Assembly (NCBI GenBank): GCA_001430745.1
Contig: KQ481983.1
Span: forward strand, 1,316,930-1,330,942
Source of the DNA: Auxenochlorella pyrenoidosa
Lineage: Eukaryota > Chlorophyta > Trebouxiophyceae > Chlorellales > Chlorellaceae
Reading direction: 5' to 3'
Length of the DNA stretch: 14,013 nt
This document shows, one piece after another, positions 1-9,473 of the stretch. Below the pieces are notes generated by a model, which did not search any database, had not been told where the DNA came from, and worked only from the letters and a program-made list of their open reading frames with translations. The translations under genes and the position numbers were made by a program. Within the stretch, counting starts at the first letter, position 1. Each line of letters starts with the position of its first letter.

Positions 1-129
1 AGCTGCATGCCGTCGCTCCCGCCCAGGGCCGGCCCTACCTGCGCTCCCATCCCCTGCCTCCCCCCCGCCCGCCTTCCCCGGCCGATCCAGACACCAAGCA
101 CTGCTTGCCTGTTGCTGCCTGCGCTGCAG

Positions 130-285
130 CTGCGTGCATTCCGCCTGGACCGCCCCATCCGGCTGCTGTGGGACCGCTGCACAGCGGCCACGCCCGAGGG
201 GCACCCGCGGGGGCCCTGCGCCAACCAGACGGCCGCCGAGTACGCCATCGGAGGCGTCGACTACGGCACCTTTCTCATACGCTAA
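130..285 (+). CDS. C-terminal exon of an unidentified protein (5' part outside window)
   Basis: A pyrimidine-rich stretch ends in an acceptor at about 121-129 (gcgctgcag). It is followed by 51 codons in one open frame and TAA at 283-285. The peptide is well balanced for coding in this genome: it starts LRAFRLDRPIRLLWDRC, has a second Cys in GPCANQTAAEYAIGG, and ends VDYGTFLIR. The two Cys about 17 residues apart and the NQT sequon would suit a secreted or lumenal tail, but that is inference. I do not recognise the family. The frame is also open upstream to base 7, so an earlier acceptor is possible; the low-complexity Pro-rich translation there argues for intron. It converges on the TLC gene, and its 3' UTR probably runs to the TGTAA at 876-880. 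Confidence 0.5.
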   Translation: MRAFRLDRPIRLLWDRCTAATPEGHPRGPCANQTAAEYAIGGVDYGTFLIR

Positions 286-1108
286 GGCCTGGTAGAGCAG
301 GCCTGCCGCGCCGTCACGGCTCTGCCTGGCCTCCCCTAGCAACCTGCCCGTGAGCCGCAGTGCAAAAGCAGAGATTTGCTGAGGCGCATGTTCCAACTCT
401 TCTGCCGCCCCAACTCACGCTGCCTTGCTTGCATGCATTCCCAGCTGCTCCAACAGTCTGGCAGCAACCCCTTGAAACGAGGACCCACTCAAACGCACGG
501 GCACCTGCCCAACGTCTTTTTGCATGCCATCCTGGAATCAATGGCAGATGCCGGCGCTGCTGATTTGCGGCAGGCCTCTGAAATGATTGCTCTCTGTCGC
601 ACCCAATTCTTGATTCGTTAAGGTATCTTTGGAGGGCAGCGGCGGCCCATTGCCACGCTGCCATCTAGCCGATTAGCCTTCATCCACCTCCCTCCTGTGC
701 GCAATTTCTCATCCTGCCCTGTGCAAATACCTGCGCCCCCATGCCCCGCTCTGCCCCGAAATCAGTGGCAGCAGCCAGGGCAGCAGCTGCGCCATCAGGT
801 TCCAAGCCCACTGGCACAGCAGCGCTCATGCGCGTAACTTCACGCTGCCGCTGCAAAGTGTGCTGCTTGCTTACATGTAAGCGGGTTGCAAGTAGATCTT
901 GGTGGGGAACAAGCAAACAAGAGCAGTACATTGAATGGAGGAGGTATTGGCGGCAGTGTGGTCAAAATTGCCAGGTGTAGGTCATGAATGCAAGGCAGCA
1001 GGGAGCGAATTAGCCCAGAGGGGGCCTTGTCCTGCTTTGCAACAGCGCGGAAGCCAGGTAAAGCGGCACAAGGGCATCCGCAAAGCAATCTCAATTTGCT
1101 CGGGCTGC
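286..1108. other. Convergent 3' UTR region between the edge gene and the TLC gene
   Basis: No convincing coding exon was found here on either strand. The open frames present have no domain-like sequence and no matching splice partners. The stretch should hold the 3' UTR of the plus-strand edge gene (stop at 285) and that of the minus-strand TLC gene (stop at 1109). The only clear signal is the TGTAA palindrome at 870-881. Confidence 0.5.
870..881. terminator. Palindromic polyadenylation signal, TGTAA on both strands
   Basis: The 12-base perfect palindrome cttacatgtaag contains TGTAA at 876-880 on the plus strand and at 875-871 on the minus strand. TGTAA is the usual near-upstream poly(A) element of chlorophyte nuclear genes, placed some 10-20 bases before cleavage. 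It lies about 590 bases past the plus-strand stop and about 235 bases past the minus-strand TLC stop, both normal algal 3' UTR lengths. I saw no other TGTAA in the right orientation between 286 and 1108. Shared use by the two genes is inference. Confidence 0.55.
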
Positions 1109-3491
1109 TCACACAGCCTTTGTCTTGGGCTTGCCGCCGCGAATCGCAATGCGCACCATCTGCAGCGCAGCAGGGAGCCCGGCAGATAAGATAGTGTGTC
1201 AGGAACTGCAAGGCCTGCCCGACCACAGGCCTGTAAAGAAGCATTTGGCTCGGCACAGCCATGTCCGAAGTTGAGAAGGCCAGAAGGCGCTCGGCGCATG
1301 GCCGGCTGAACATGCCGCCTTGCCACCACTTGCCTGGCTAAACCAGTAGGCATTGAGGCAGTTGAGCGCGCAGCACATGGCCCGAACGGCGTAGATTGCA
1401 ACGGGCGGGAGCGCAGGGTCTTGCCGTGCCAGCTCTGCAGCGCTCGCCTGCCAAAAGTTGAACGTCATGACTGCGGGCAGGGACGGAATGGCGGGGCGGC
1501 GGGCACAGGCGCACGCTGAGGCACGTGCACCAGAGCGCATCTTCCCGCCCAAGACACGCACAAGCCTGCACAGCTGGCGCTTGCCCATGGTGTCCGGCGG
1601 GCAGCAGGTGGAAAGCGGGCAGACGGCCGACGAGCGCATGGGGCACCAGGCCGGGGTCGGAGCCGGGGCGCGGCCTCACCCGGGCCCCACACATTGCGGC
1701 AGCCGAAGAAGACGAGCATGAAGGCGACGTTGGCCAGCGGCATGGCCGCGCTGCTGCCCAGCCCCGCCTTGAGCATGAGCCAGCGGATGTACATAAAGGG
1801 GGTGGACAGTTCCCACATGAGGAAGGCGGCGCCTGCAAGGGGGGGGGGGCCGAGGGTGGGGTGGGGTGGGGGAGGGGCAGGAACAAACACTGAGTGTGTG
1901 TTCCCAGGGTGTAGTGCGGAACAAACACTGAGTGTGTGTTCCCAGGTCGTAATGCATTGGCATCAAGGCCCGAGCCCAGCAACAAAGCAGGCAGCGCTTG
2001 CAGCCGGAGCGAGCGTTTTGTAAGGGAGCCGCCTGATGCAGGGATCTCCGCCGTGGGCAGGACGGTCAGCACAGCGCATGCGGCGTGACCTCGCCAGCCC
2101 TTTTTCCAGAGGGGCAACCCGGCTGGCCGGCTGCAGCCGCCAGGCAGGCGCTCGTGCATGCAGCGGGCCCAGCGCGGCACAGAGGCTCCCAGCGGCCAGG
2201 GTGAAGGCAGGCTGGGCGCTCACCAAAGTAGTGCATGCAGCCCAGCGCGGTGGCGGCGCAGAACACGGAGCAGCACACCACGGCGTGCAGCAGGAACTCA
2301 AAGCCGTTGTCGTCATACTTGGTCAAGCACAGGACCTGCACCCGGGGGCAGCACGGGAGGCAGGGCGGGCGGGGTCGGGGGGTGCGTTGAGCAGCATGCC
2401 GGCTCCGCGCGCAGGCAGGCGCCTGCCTGCAGTCGCAGCCCTGCGCAGCATGGCACCTGCGCACGCCCCGCGGTTTTTATTGCAGCAGCATCGTGTGTGA
2501 TGCCTGTGGTGCTGCGCTGGGGCTGCCCCGGCCAGGGCTGAGAGGACGGTGCAGCAGGGGGTCGCTGCCCTGCCGCCTAACCAGCAGATCTCCCGATGCA
2601 CCAACCACGTGCAGGGGCGCCACCCGCGTGGCGGGGCACTCACGATGTCATACAAAAAGTAGCCGCTGCCAATCTCCACCATGCGCTGCGAGGTGGGTGT
2701 GACCGCGGTGAAGCGCCGCCCGCCGGCCAGGTCGGGATCGCCCAGGCAGCGGAAGGCCAGCGGCATCACGCAGGCCAGGAACACCATGCCCACAAGCTTG
2801 GCGGCCAGCTGCACCGATGAGAGGGGGGGGGGGACAGCGAATTGGGGCAGCAGTGAGCTCGTACGCCCAGGCGGGCGCAGGGGGAGCGCAGCGGGCCAGA
2901 CAGCGCGCCGGCGTCACCCAGTCCTGCCGCCTCTGATCCCCGCGTCATGGGTGCGCTGGCCAGCGCCAGGCGGATGCGCGCGCAGCATGCAGGCGGTGGC
3001 GGCACGCCTGCGACAGGAAGCGCCGCTTCTCCTCGGCGCCGTGCTTCTCCTGGCCAAAGGCGCGCAGGATGCGGCGGCGCAGGGGGCCATACGAGATGAA
3101 GGCGTCGAACAGCAGCATGCCAAAGCCTGCGCCGAGGGGGGCGCGCGCGGGTGCCGCCACCATGAGGACGGCACAGGCAGCTGAGGTCGCAGGATGTCGC
3201 AGGCCGATGCAGGCAGGCAGGGGCAGTCTACATGCCTTGGAGCGGAGAAGAGCGCTGCACCATGCAGCGTGCCAGTCAGCACAGGCGGCGCCCAAGCGAG
3301 CTGCAGAAGCACTAGAGCCTGCAGCTGGCAGCAGCAGTGGTGCCCATGTGCATACATTCAAAAGGCCGGCCTGCAGCACACGAGGTATGCACAGCCGGGC
3401 CGCACCCACACTCACCGAATGCCATCGCCCGCTCCATGGGCTCATCCAGCGGGCCATCCAGCCCCAATTTTTGGAGCAGGGCGTGCAGCAT
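1109..3491 (-). CDS. TLC (TRAM-LAG1-CLN8) domain membrane protein, 270 aa, 7 exons
   Basis: Exons in transcript order are 3491-3416, 3126-3008, 2808-2644, 2335-2224, 1832-1680, 1470-1334 and 1159-1109, 813 nt in all with every phase matching. ATG at 3491 has an in-frame TAA nine bases upstream. The start reads MLHALLQKLGLDGPLDEPME. Hydrophobic helices lie near residues 22-40, 66-87, 108-125, 133-152, 155-172, 188-207 and 231-251, fitting the TLC fold. TLC-like motifs are GYFLYDIV (about 114-121), FLLHAVV with its conserved His, FLMWELSTPFMYIRW (about 161-175) and NAYWFSQ before the last exon. The Lag1 HxxxHH/DxxDD ceramide-synthase motif is absent, so it resembles the TLCD4/TMEM56-like group rather than a ceramide synthase. 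That group is linked to membrane lipid handling; the substrate here is unknown. The tail is basic (IRGGKPKTKAV). Two introns use GC donors. Confidence 0.85.
1160..1333 (-). other. GC-AG intron 6 of the TLC gene
   Basis: On the minus strand the exon ends TTTAGCCAG and the intron starts GCAAGT, the textbook GC-donor consensus. It ends ctgcgctgcag before ATGGTGCGCATT. Splicing is phase 0 and joins NAYWFSQ to MVRIAIRGGKPKTKAV-stop. Reading through instead adds an unrelated 45-residue tail, so the GC donor is the best model. Confidence 0.75.
1839..1879. repeat. G-run and G-rich tract beside a TLC splice acceptor
   Basis: Eleven G residues at 1839-1849 are followed by gagggtggggtggggtgggg and more G runs to 1879. 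On the minus-strand transcript this is a C-rich pyrimidine tract directly before the acceptor of exon 5. On the plus DNA strand it has many G tracts able to form a quadruplex. Confidence 0.7.
1880..1946. repeat. Two 29-bp direct repeats, each an imperfect hairpin, in a TLC intron
   Basis: A 29-base unit occurs at 1880-1908 and again at 1918-1946, identical and with a 38-base period. Each copy folds on itself: ggaacaaacac, loop tga, then gtgtgtgttcc, an 11-bp stem with a single A/G mismatch. Both lie in the 391-base intron 4 of the TLC gene. No open frame, terminal repeats or target-site duplication is visible, so the origin is unknown. Confidence 0.85.
2809..3007 (-). other. GC-AG intron 2 of the TLC gene
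   Basis: The exon ends CTGTCGCAG and the intron begins GCGTGC on the minus strand; the acceptor is tcatcggtgcag before CTGGCCGCCAAG. Phase 0 is required by the next exon. The nearby GT sites give phase 2 and would break the frame. The donor is weaker than the GCAAGT at intron 6, so this call rests mainly on frame and on the joined sequence EKRRFLSQ-LAAKLVGM. Confidence 0.6.
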
Positions 3492-3963
3492 GGCTGCTTA
3501 TGCACCTGCATGCAGGGCCCAGGCAGGAGAGACATGGCAAGGGCAGGTAGCGGCGGTGGCGGGAAGGCGGCGGCAGCAGGGGCGGAGTAAGGCTGGGTGA
3601 TCGCTTAGGCCTCTCCTGTCGGTCCAGAAATGTAGCGATCGTTCAGCACTCTACAGCTAAGCCCCTGCAAAGCGCCCCAGCCTACCAAGCGAGGGCACAG
3701 TAGGTTGGCAGGAGGGCGAGTCGGCGCACAATGGCCAGGCAGGCTGCCTGCAACTGCGCGCGCAGTAGGGCAGCGCCGGAGTGACTCAAGGTCGTGTTGC
3801 AGGGCATGCTGCGCGCTGACCCTCCCCAGCAGGCTCTCCCGAAAGGGCTCTCGTTTCGCGTTCCCTTCGTCTCCTTGTGTCTCGCATGTTCCAGCATAGA
3901 CGTCAAACGACTGACCAGTCGCTTTGACACCACTGTGTTGCTTGCACATCAGTGACACAACAC
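3492..3963. promoter_or_regulatory. Divergent promoter and 5' UTR region, TLC gene / TPR-CS gene
   Basis: The start codons of the two divergent genes are 472 bases apart, so this stretch must hold both 5' UTRs and both promoters. No clear TATA box was seen. A 7-base inverted repeat, gatcgct at 3599-3605 and agcgatc at 3634-3640, is the most regular element. Open frames here lack any recognisable protein sequence. Confidence 0.5.
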
Positions 3964-6900
3964 ATGGCGCAGGCTGTCTCCCAGCCTGATGAAGCAGGCT
4001 GCGCAGATGAGCACAGAGCACGGGGGAATGCGGCTTTCAAGCGCCAGGCGAGGAGGGTGTGTCTGTCCGCCTTCGCCTGCCGGCGATGGCTTAGCTGTCA
4101 CAGACAGTGCCGCTATTGCTTCCAAACATCGCCGCACACTTATGCTTGCAGGAGTACGCTATCGCAGTAGAGGCATACACTGCTGCTCTACAAGTACTGA
4201 GTTGCAGTGCAGACAGCGAGGGTGGCGGCAAAGCAACCGCACCTGCTGCAGCTGGCACAGCACCAGCTGGCGATGCCGCTGCCAGCCCGAGACTGCCGCT
4301 GCTGACCAACCGTGCCCTTGCACATCACCGTCTTGGGCAGTACGCTGAGGCAGCAGGGGATGCAGAGGCAGCGCTGCAGCTGGACCCCAGCAACGCAAAG
4401 GCAGCCTTCAGAGCTGCGGCAGCTCACCTGGCCATGGGCAACGGCATCGCAGCCGATCGGCATGCCTCCCCGCTGTGCTCGCTTGGCGACACGCCGGGCA
4501 AGGAGCTCAACGGCGCGTCCGCTGGCTGGGCCTTGCTGGCGCAGCATGCTGCCACGCTGGCTGCACATCAGCGACGGGTGGAGGCAGTCCAGCAGCGGCT
4601 GAGTGCTGATCCCCTGGACAGGGTCCCGGTGCATCAGCAGGTGGCGGCACTGCTACGATCGCTGCAGGCAGAGGCAGAGGGCGAAGATGCAGAGCTGCCT
4701 GGCGGGGCTGTGCACCTGCTGCGGCAGCTGGCGGCGCTGCTTGGGGCCGACAGAGGAACCGGCAGCAGTGCCGCCAGTGACCGTGCAACGGCGGCCAGTG
4801 AGGCAGCGGCTGCGCTGTGCGCGGCGCCAGGCCAGCGCGGATGGCGCCTGCTGCTCTTCTTCCAGGCCGATCCAGACCCTGCCTGCCAGGCAGCGGCAGC
4901 TGCCTCGCTGCGTGCAGCAGGCCAGGCAGCGGCGGCGGGCAGCCCTGCCGTGCTCTGGCCGGCGGAGGTGTGGTGCCGCCTGCTGGCTGCCGCTCTCTCT
5001 GCTGCCACGCAGGAGGCGGGTCCCCTGCATTCTGCCTCAGCCATGCGGCTGCTGCACTGGGCAGCAGAGAGGGATGCCTGGGTGCGGCAGCAGCTTTTCA
5101 CCCACCCTCTCTATGGCGGAGAGGAGGCAGCAGGCAAGCCAGCCACTGCTGGGGCCGCCCCGCTGACGCAGCTGGCAGCGCCGCTGGGAGATGCCACCAG
5201 GCTGCACCTCATGGCCCCGGCGGCAGTGGTGGCGGCTGCGCAGCTGCTGCAGCTGTATGCGTCCGACTCAGCTGCAGCAGACGCGCTGGGCAGCCTGGGG
5301 TGCCGGCCCCTGCATGCCCTGCTGCGGGCTGTCAGCTCCGCTGAGGGGATGGCTGCCTTTCAGCAGCCCGAGTCCAGCAGCGCTGCCGCTGCTGCTCCCG
5401 CTCCTGCCGGCCCTGCTGGCGAGCAGGCTGATGCAGCTTTCGGCGGCGACAGCGGCAGCGGCGCCGCTGCAGGAGGCCCGCTGGAGGATCCCGAGCTGGA
5501 AGCCCTACAGGCGCTGCGCAGGAAGAGGAGGGCCATTTACGACGAGGAGCTAGTGGCGGTGCGCCGCGCCCTGCTGGGCGCGCTGGCCGAGCTGGCGGGC
5601 GGCTGCAGGGAGCTGCTGCTGGCAGAGTGCGTGGCGCGCGAGGGGCCTGCCGGCAGCGCTGGCAGGCGCAAGGTCTCTGCTGGGCCCTGTCTGACGGGTG
5701 AGCGCGGCATGTCGGTACAAGAATGAGGCCAGCATGCTGACGCGCAGTCATTGCCCTTGTTGCCCTCGTGCAATATGGCCCCGGGAGCGTGCCCCAACTG
5801 AAGCGTGCCCAGCACCGCCACCCCCATGTCATCACCAGCATACCCAGCCCCCTCGCCGCCCCGCAGAGCTGCTGGCCCTGGCACGGCAGCTGCACGAGCA
5901 GCAGCCGCGGCGCAGCACGCCGGTGCTGGGGCCCGACGGGGCGGCGCGTGCGTATGCCAAGCGCCGCTTCGCTGCCGACTTTCGGGACAACCCCGCGGGT
6001 GGGGCGCGCACAGAAAGGGTGCAGCTCCTGGGCTCGCCTCGGGCAGCCCTGCAGTTGCCCACGGCAGCTGCATGTCTTCCAGTCATTGAGTTTTGGTGTG
6101 TCTCATACTTGAAGGCAAGGCCCTGCGCCTTGATGAGCACCCTGCCTGCACACTGCCGCCTGCGCAGGCGACTTCCTGCTGTCACTGGACCTCCAAGACG
6201 GCAACGGCAGCGCTGCCGGCAGCAGCAGCAGCAGCATGGCTGGCAGCAGTGGCGGCAGCGCCCCTGGCAGCGCACCGGCAGCTGGCCAGGAACGCACGCT
6301 GCTCGAGCTTGCGCTGCGCGCGCTGCTGGCTGCGGCCCGAGCCAGCCCTGCGGTGGCGGCCCTGCTGCACCGCCGGGACCTGCTTGCCCTGTGTGACGAG
6401 CTGGCAGCGTACTGCACCCCCGCTGTGGTCAGCGCAGCGCAGCGGCTGTATGCCGCCCTCGCGGACGCGCTGCCTGCAGCTGCAGAGGAGCTCCTGCAGA
6501 GCGGGGCGGGCAGCAGCGGCGGCGGCGACGGGGACAGCGGCCGAGGTGGCGGCAGTGCTGGAAGTGGAGCGGTGGCGGGGCTGGCAGGTCTGCTGCTGTA
6601 CAGCAGCAGTCAGCAGCTTCAGGGGGCTGCGTTGGGGAAGCTGGCAGCGGCGGCAGACACTTGCAGCGGCGACGACTTTGCGCTGCTCACAGGACTGGCA
6701 CCTGGCGCCGAAGCTGCAGGCTCAGCCGTCATGCGAGCATGGCACCTGGCAGCAGACACAGCAGGCTCGCCTGCGGCAGGCAGTGCAGACCTGGGAGGCA
6801 GCAAGCCGGGAGCTGGCCTGCAGGCGGCAGCGCGGCGCTTTGTGCTGCGGTGCGCTGAGCGCGCCCAACGGCAGCAGGGATTGGGCCCTGGCGCTGCTCC

Positions 6901-8421
6901 GCGCGGCGGAGCATGGGCCGTCATCGGGCGCAACCAGCTGCAGCAGCTGCTCCGCAGCAAGGCGCTCCAAGGGAGCGGTGGCAAGGCAGTGGCAGCAGCG
7001 GCGGCCGCCAAGGAAGAGGCGGGCTTTGGCGGCAGCCTGAAGCGGGGATTGTTCGCTTCTTCAAGGGCCGCGCCGGCATCCAGGCCTCCTCAGCCAGCCT
7101 CAGCAACCAAGCAGGCCATCACTGCGCCCCACAGCTCTGAACACGGAACTGGTGGCGGTGGCAGTGGCCGTGCTGCAGCAGGCAGCCATCCTGCTGCTAG
7201 AGCAGGTGGCATTGCCGGCACCAACACCAGCAGCTATAAGCAGGGGTCAGTGGTGATTAAGGAGCTGCAGGCGGAAGACGAGCCAGCACCCATGGGGCAC
7301 GCTCAGCAGGCTGCAGCAGCAGGGAACCGCACTGAGCCGCAGCAGACGCCCGCGGTGGCGCAGCGGCTGCATGGCATAGCAGAAACGGGGCGGCAGCAGC
7401 TTGAGTACGAGCCTGTGGCAGGACAGGATGGCGGGGCCGCGCTGGAAGAGGAGGAGGAGGCAGTGGAAGTGGAAGAAGATGTGCCAGACCTTCAGGATGT
7501 GTACGACTCGAGTGCTGCTGTGCCGGCGCAGCAGCGGCGCGAGCGTGCGGCCTGGGCGGCTCTGCCCCTAGACAAGAAGCTGAGGTGAGCGCAACAGTGG
7601 CGGCGGCTGTTGCGTGAGGGCAGGCAGGCACCTTCTGTTTCTGGGCAGACAAGGTTGCGCCGTGCAGCAAACCATTGTGTAGGCCAACCCGCGCGAATTG
7701 GGCTTCCTGTGCATGCGCAAAAGACCAAGGGCGTAACCCTGCCCGCTGTCACGCCCCCCACCACTGGACTGCTCACCAGATGGACCCAGACCAGCACGGA
7801 CGTGAGCGCCACCCTGGCATTGCCGGCCGGCACCCGTTCAGCCGACGTGGCGGTGTCTGTCGGCGGCGGACGCCTGTCTGTGGGCCTGCGCTGGTACGGG
7901 CGCGTACTGGAGGGGCCCCTGCACCTCCCTGTCAAGCCGTCGGAGACGCACTGGTGCCTGGAGGGCAGCGAGGTGAGGGCTTGGGCGCGGGTGGGCTTGC
8001 AGTGGTGGCGCGGGCGCTGTTGCGTTCTGCAGGGTACAGGCCACGGGCGAGGCAGGGAGCTGCAGCACCTTGCGCGCAGGCTAGCACGCCAGGGCATCCT
8101 ATCAGTAGCCTTCTTGTGGAACCCACAGCTTGCTGCTGGCTCCCGTGCCTTCTGGTTGCACCGGTGCTCAGCAGCACGGAACGCTTGCTGCCGCGCTGAC
8201 TCTGCGCCAGCCCTGCCCGCTGCTGCACCAGCCTCGCCTGCCCCCGCCTGCCCGCCCCCCCCCGCAGATGCACTTGCTGCTGGCCAAGGGGGACGACTCC
8301 TGGTGGCGGGCCCTGCTGGAGGGCGACGAGCAGAAGAGCTTCTACGAGGTGCTCCAGGAGGCCGTGCATGCAGGTGAGCTTGACGGTGGTGGTAAGGACG
8401 AGCCGCCTGCTGGCGCTGTGG

Positions 8422-8458
<37 letters not shown>

Positions 8459-8963
8459 ACTGACCGTTGGTGGTGGTGGTGGTGGTGGGGGGTTCGGTAC
8501 GCATACGCGGGCATACGGCCACGCAAGAACTGCCAGCCACGCCTTTTACCCCCCCCCCCCCCCTTGCAGACGAGCCGGTGCAGGGGTACGACCAGCTGGA
8601 CGACTCGGCAAAGGGCCTGATCGAGGCCATCCAGGAGCGTCAGGCCTACATCAACGCGGGTGCGGCGGGGCCGGGAGGGATTAGAAGGAGGGTCCAACGC
8701 GTGGTCTGGGTGGTGCAAGCAGACAGCTGTTGAGCCGGCCTCGGCCGGCAGCGAGCGCCTGCTGCCGGCAGCCGCCAGGCAGAGCTTGGTGCGCTGAAGA
8801 GCTGATCAGTCAGCATTTGTCAAGCTCTGCATCTGCCACCTCTGCAGGCCTGATTGATCCCGAGGGCTTCGACGACTTCCGAGTGGTGCTTGGGGAGAGC
8901 AGCCTGGGCGGGAGCGCCAGCGTGCACAGCGGGCAGGGCCGCGGCACAGGCGGGGCTGGCTAG
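3964..8963 (+). CDS. TPR co-chaperone with C-terminal NudC-like CS domain, 1227 aa, 8 exons
   Basis: Exons are 3964-4047, 4152-5697, 5867-5998, 6168-7584, 7780-7972, 8268-8373, 8570-8659 and 8848-8963, total 3684 nt with all phases consistent. Residues 15-121 form TPR helices: RGNAAFKRQ-EYAIAVEAYTAAL, then TNRALAHHRLGQYAEAAGDA and NAKAAFRAAAAHL. The carboxylate-clamp positions that bind EEVD tails of Hsp70/Hsp90 read R18 (Lys in most), N22, N81, K111 and R115. Residues about 150-900 are Ala-rich and helical with ARM/HEAT-like stretches but no motif I can assign. An acidic block (E1014-D1025) precedes a CS domain at about 1061-1145: WTQTSTDV, VGLRWYG, VLEGPLHLPVKPSETHWCLE and the WW pair at 1136-1137. 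The tail DQLDDSAKGLIEAIQERQ and GLID resembles that of NudC proteins. A cytosolic Hsp90/Hsp70 adaptor is the likely role. The first intron uses a GC donor. An in-frame GTG at 3952 exists but ATG 3964 is preferred. Confidence 0.85.
4048..4151 (+). other. GC-AG intron 1 of the TPR-CS gene
   Basis: The exon ends AAGCGCCAG and the intron begins GCGAGG; it ends tatgcttgcag before GAGTACGCTATC. The phase-0 joint rebuilds a typical TPR helix pair, RGNAAFKRQ-EYAIAVEAYTAAL, with the normal spacing between N22 and the following helix. No GT donor nearby gives this joint. Confidence 0.75.
8424..8488 (+). repeat. (GT)16 and (TGG) microsatellites in intron 6 of the TPR-CS gene
   Basis: A 33-base (GT)16G run at 8424-8456 is followed by a TGG trinucleotide run at about 8468-8488. 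Both lie between the donor at 8374 and the acceptor at 8569. Translations such as strings of Cys-Val or Trp come only from this repeat and are not coding. Confidence 0.9.
8549..8563 (+). repeat. Fifteen-C polypyrimidine tract at a splice acceptor
   Basis: Fifteen consecutive C residues run straight into ttgcag at the 3' end of intron 6. A shorter C9 run at 8255-8263 serves the preceding intron, and C11 tracts (G on the plus strand at 1839-1849 and 2823-2833) serve two TLC introns. Confidence 0.8.
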
Positions 8964-9473
8964 CGCTGCGGCGCGCGCATGTGATGCTCCGTGCCGCAAT
9001 GCAGTGCAAGCATTGTGTTATTCACCGCATGCACTCAAATAGCACCTGACTATCTGCAGACAGGGGGCTGCATGGGGCAGCCTGATGCAGCGGTTGGAGC
9101 TGGTGCATGCAGTCTACGCCAGTCCCGCCAGAATCTAGGCTTGCCAAGCTTGTTTGTCCCTGCCGCCACAGCTCAGCAAAGGCCTGCCAGGATTCAACCC
9201 AGGATCGGGGTAACGGCTGAACCGTATTCAGGGCGTGGTGAACGAGCGAGGCCACCCTGAGGACGGGGTTGGCAGGGAATGAGCCAGAATGGGAGCGGCT
9301 GCCGAGCACCACACAAAGCGGCCCCGTCGGCGGCACCAGGTCGGGTGTGGCTGGGAGCTGGACAGCCAAGGAAAGAAGAGGGAATTGCATCCAATCGCAT
9401 GCGCATCGGCCCATTGCATCAATTCATCGAGCATACCGCCCGGCCTTCCCCGCCTCCAACCCCGCACCTCAGC
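8964..9473 (+). promoter_or_regulatory. Intergenic: 3' UTR of TPR-CS gene and promoter of the beta-repeat gene
   Basis: No coding exon is supported between the stop at 8963 and the ATG at 9474. The frame of the next gene is open upstream to 9279, but that extension is Pro/Arg-rich and looks like 5' UTR. I found no TGTAA here, so the TPR-CS poly(A) site is unplaced. No TATA box was evident. Confidence 0.5.

Noticed and set aside
376..621. Second C-terminal exon ending FLIR-stop like the one at 285
   Set aside because: Only the last few residues match, the DNA around differs, and the upstream translation is not protein-like; treated as chance.
314..664. 116-codon minus-strand open frame in the left 3' region
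   Set aside because: No domain-like sequence, no splice partners, and it lies where two 3' UTRs are expected.
1338..2180. 280-codon minus-strand open frame
   Set aside because: It runs through TLC exons in the wrong frame and across introns; the TLC motifs are in the other frames joined by splicing.
5698..6167. Two introns of exactly 169 bases flanking exon 3 of the TPR-CS gene
   Set aside because: Their sequences are not similar, so this is not a duplicated or introner-type intron pair.
7610..8377. NudC-like CS region as a separate gene starting after 7600
   Set aside because: The CS domain starts at TGG 7781 with no good ATG before it, an in-phase acceptor sits at 7779, and exon 4 upstream ends in the matching phase with LPLDKKLR.
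7492..8718. 408-codon open frame on the minus strand
   Set aside because: It is antisense to four exons of the TPR-CS gene and their introns. Its translation is low complexity with HTHTHT from the GT repeat and many Arg/Pro, as expected for an antisense frame in GC-rich DNA.
9180..9230. tRNA T-arm-like sequence (ggattcaaccc)
   Set aside because: The flanking five bases are direct, not inverted, so no stem forms, and no anticodon or acceptor arm could be built on either strand.
9279..9473. In-frame N-terminal extension of the beta-repeat protein
   Set aside because: The extension is Pro/Arg/Gly-rich without a clear targeting pattern, while ATG 9474 has a strong context and directly precedes the signal-anchor helix.
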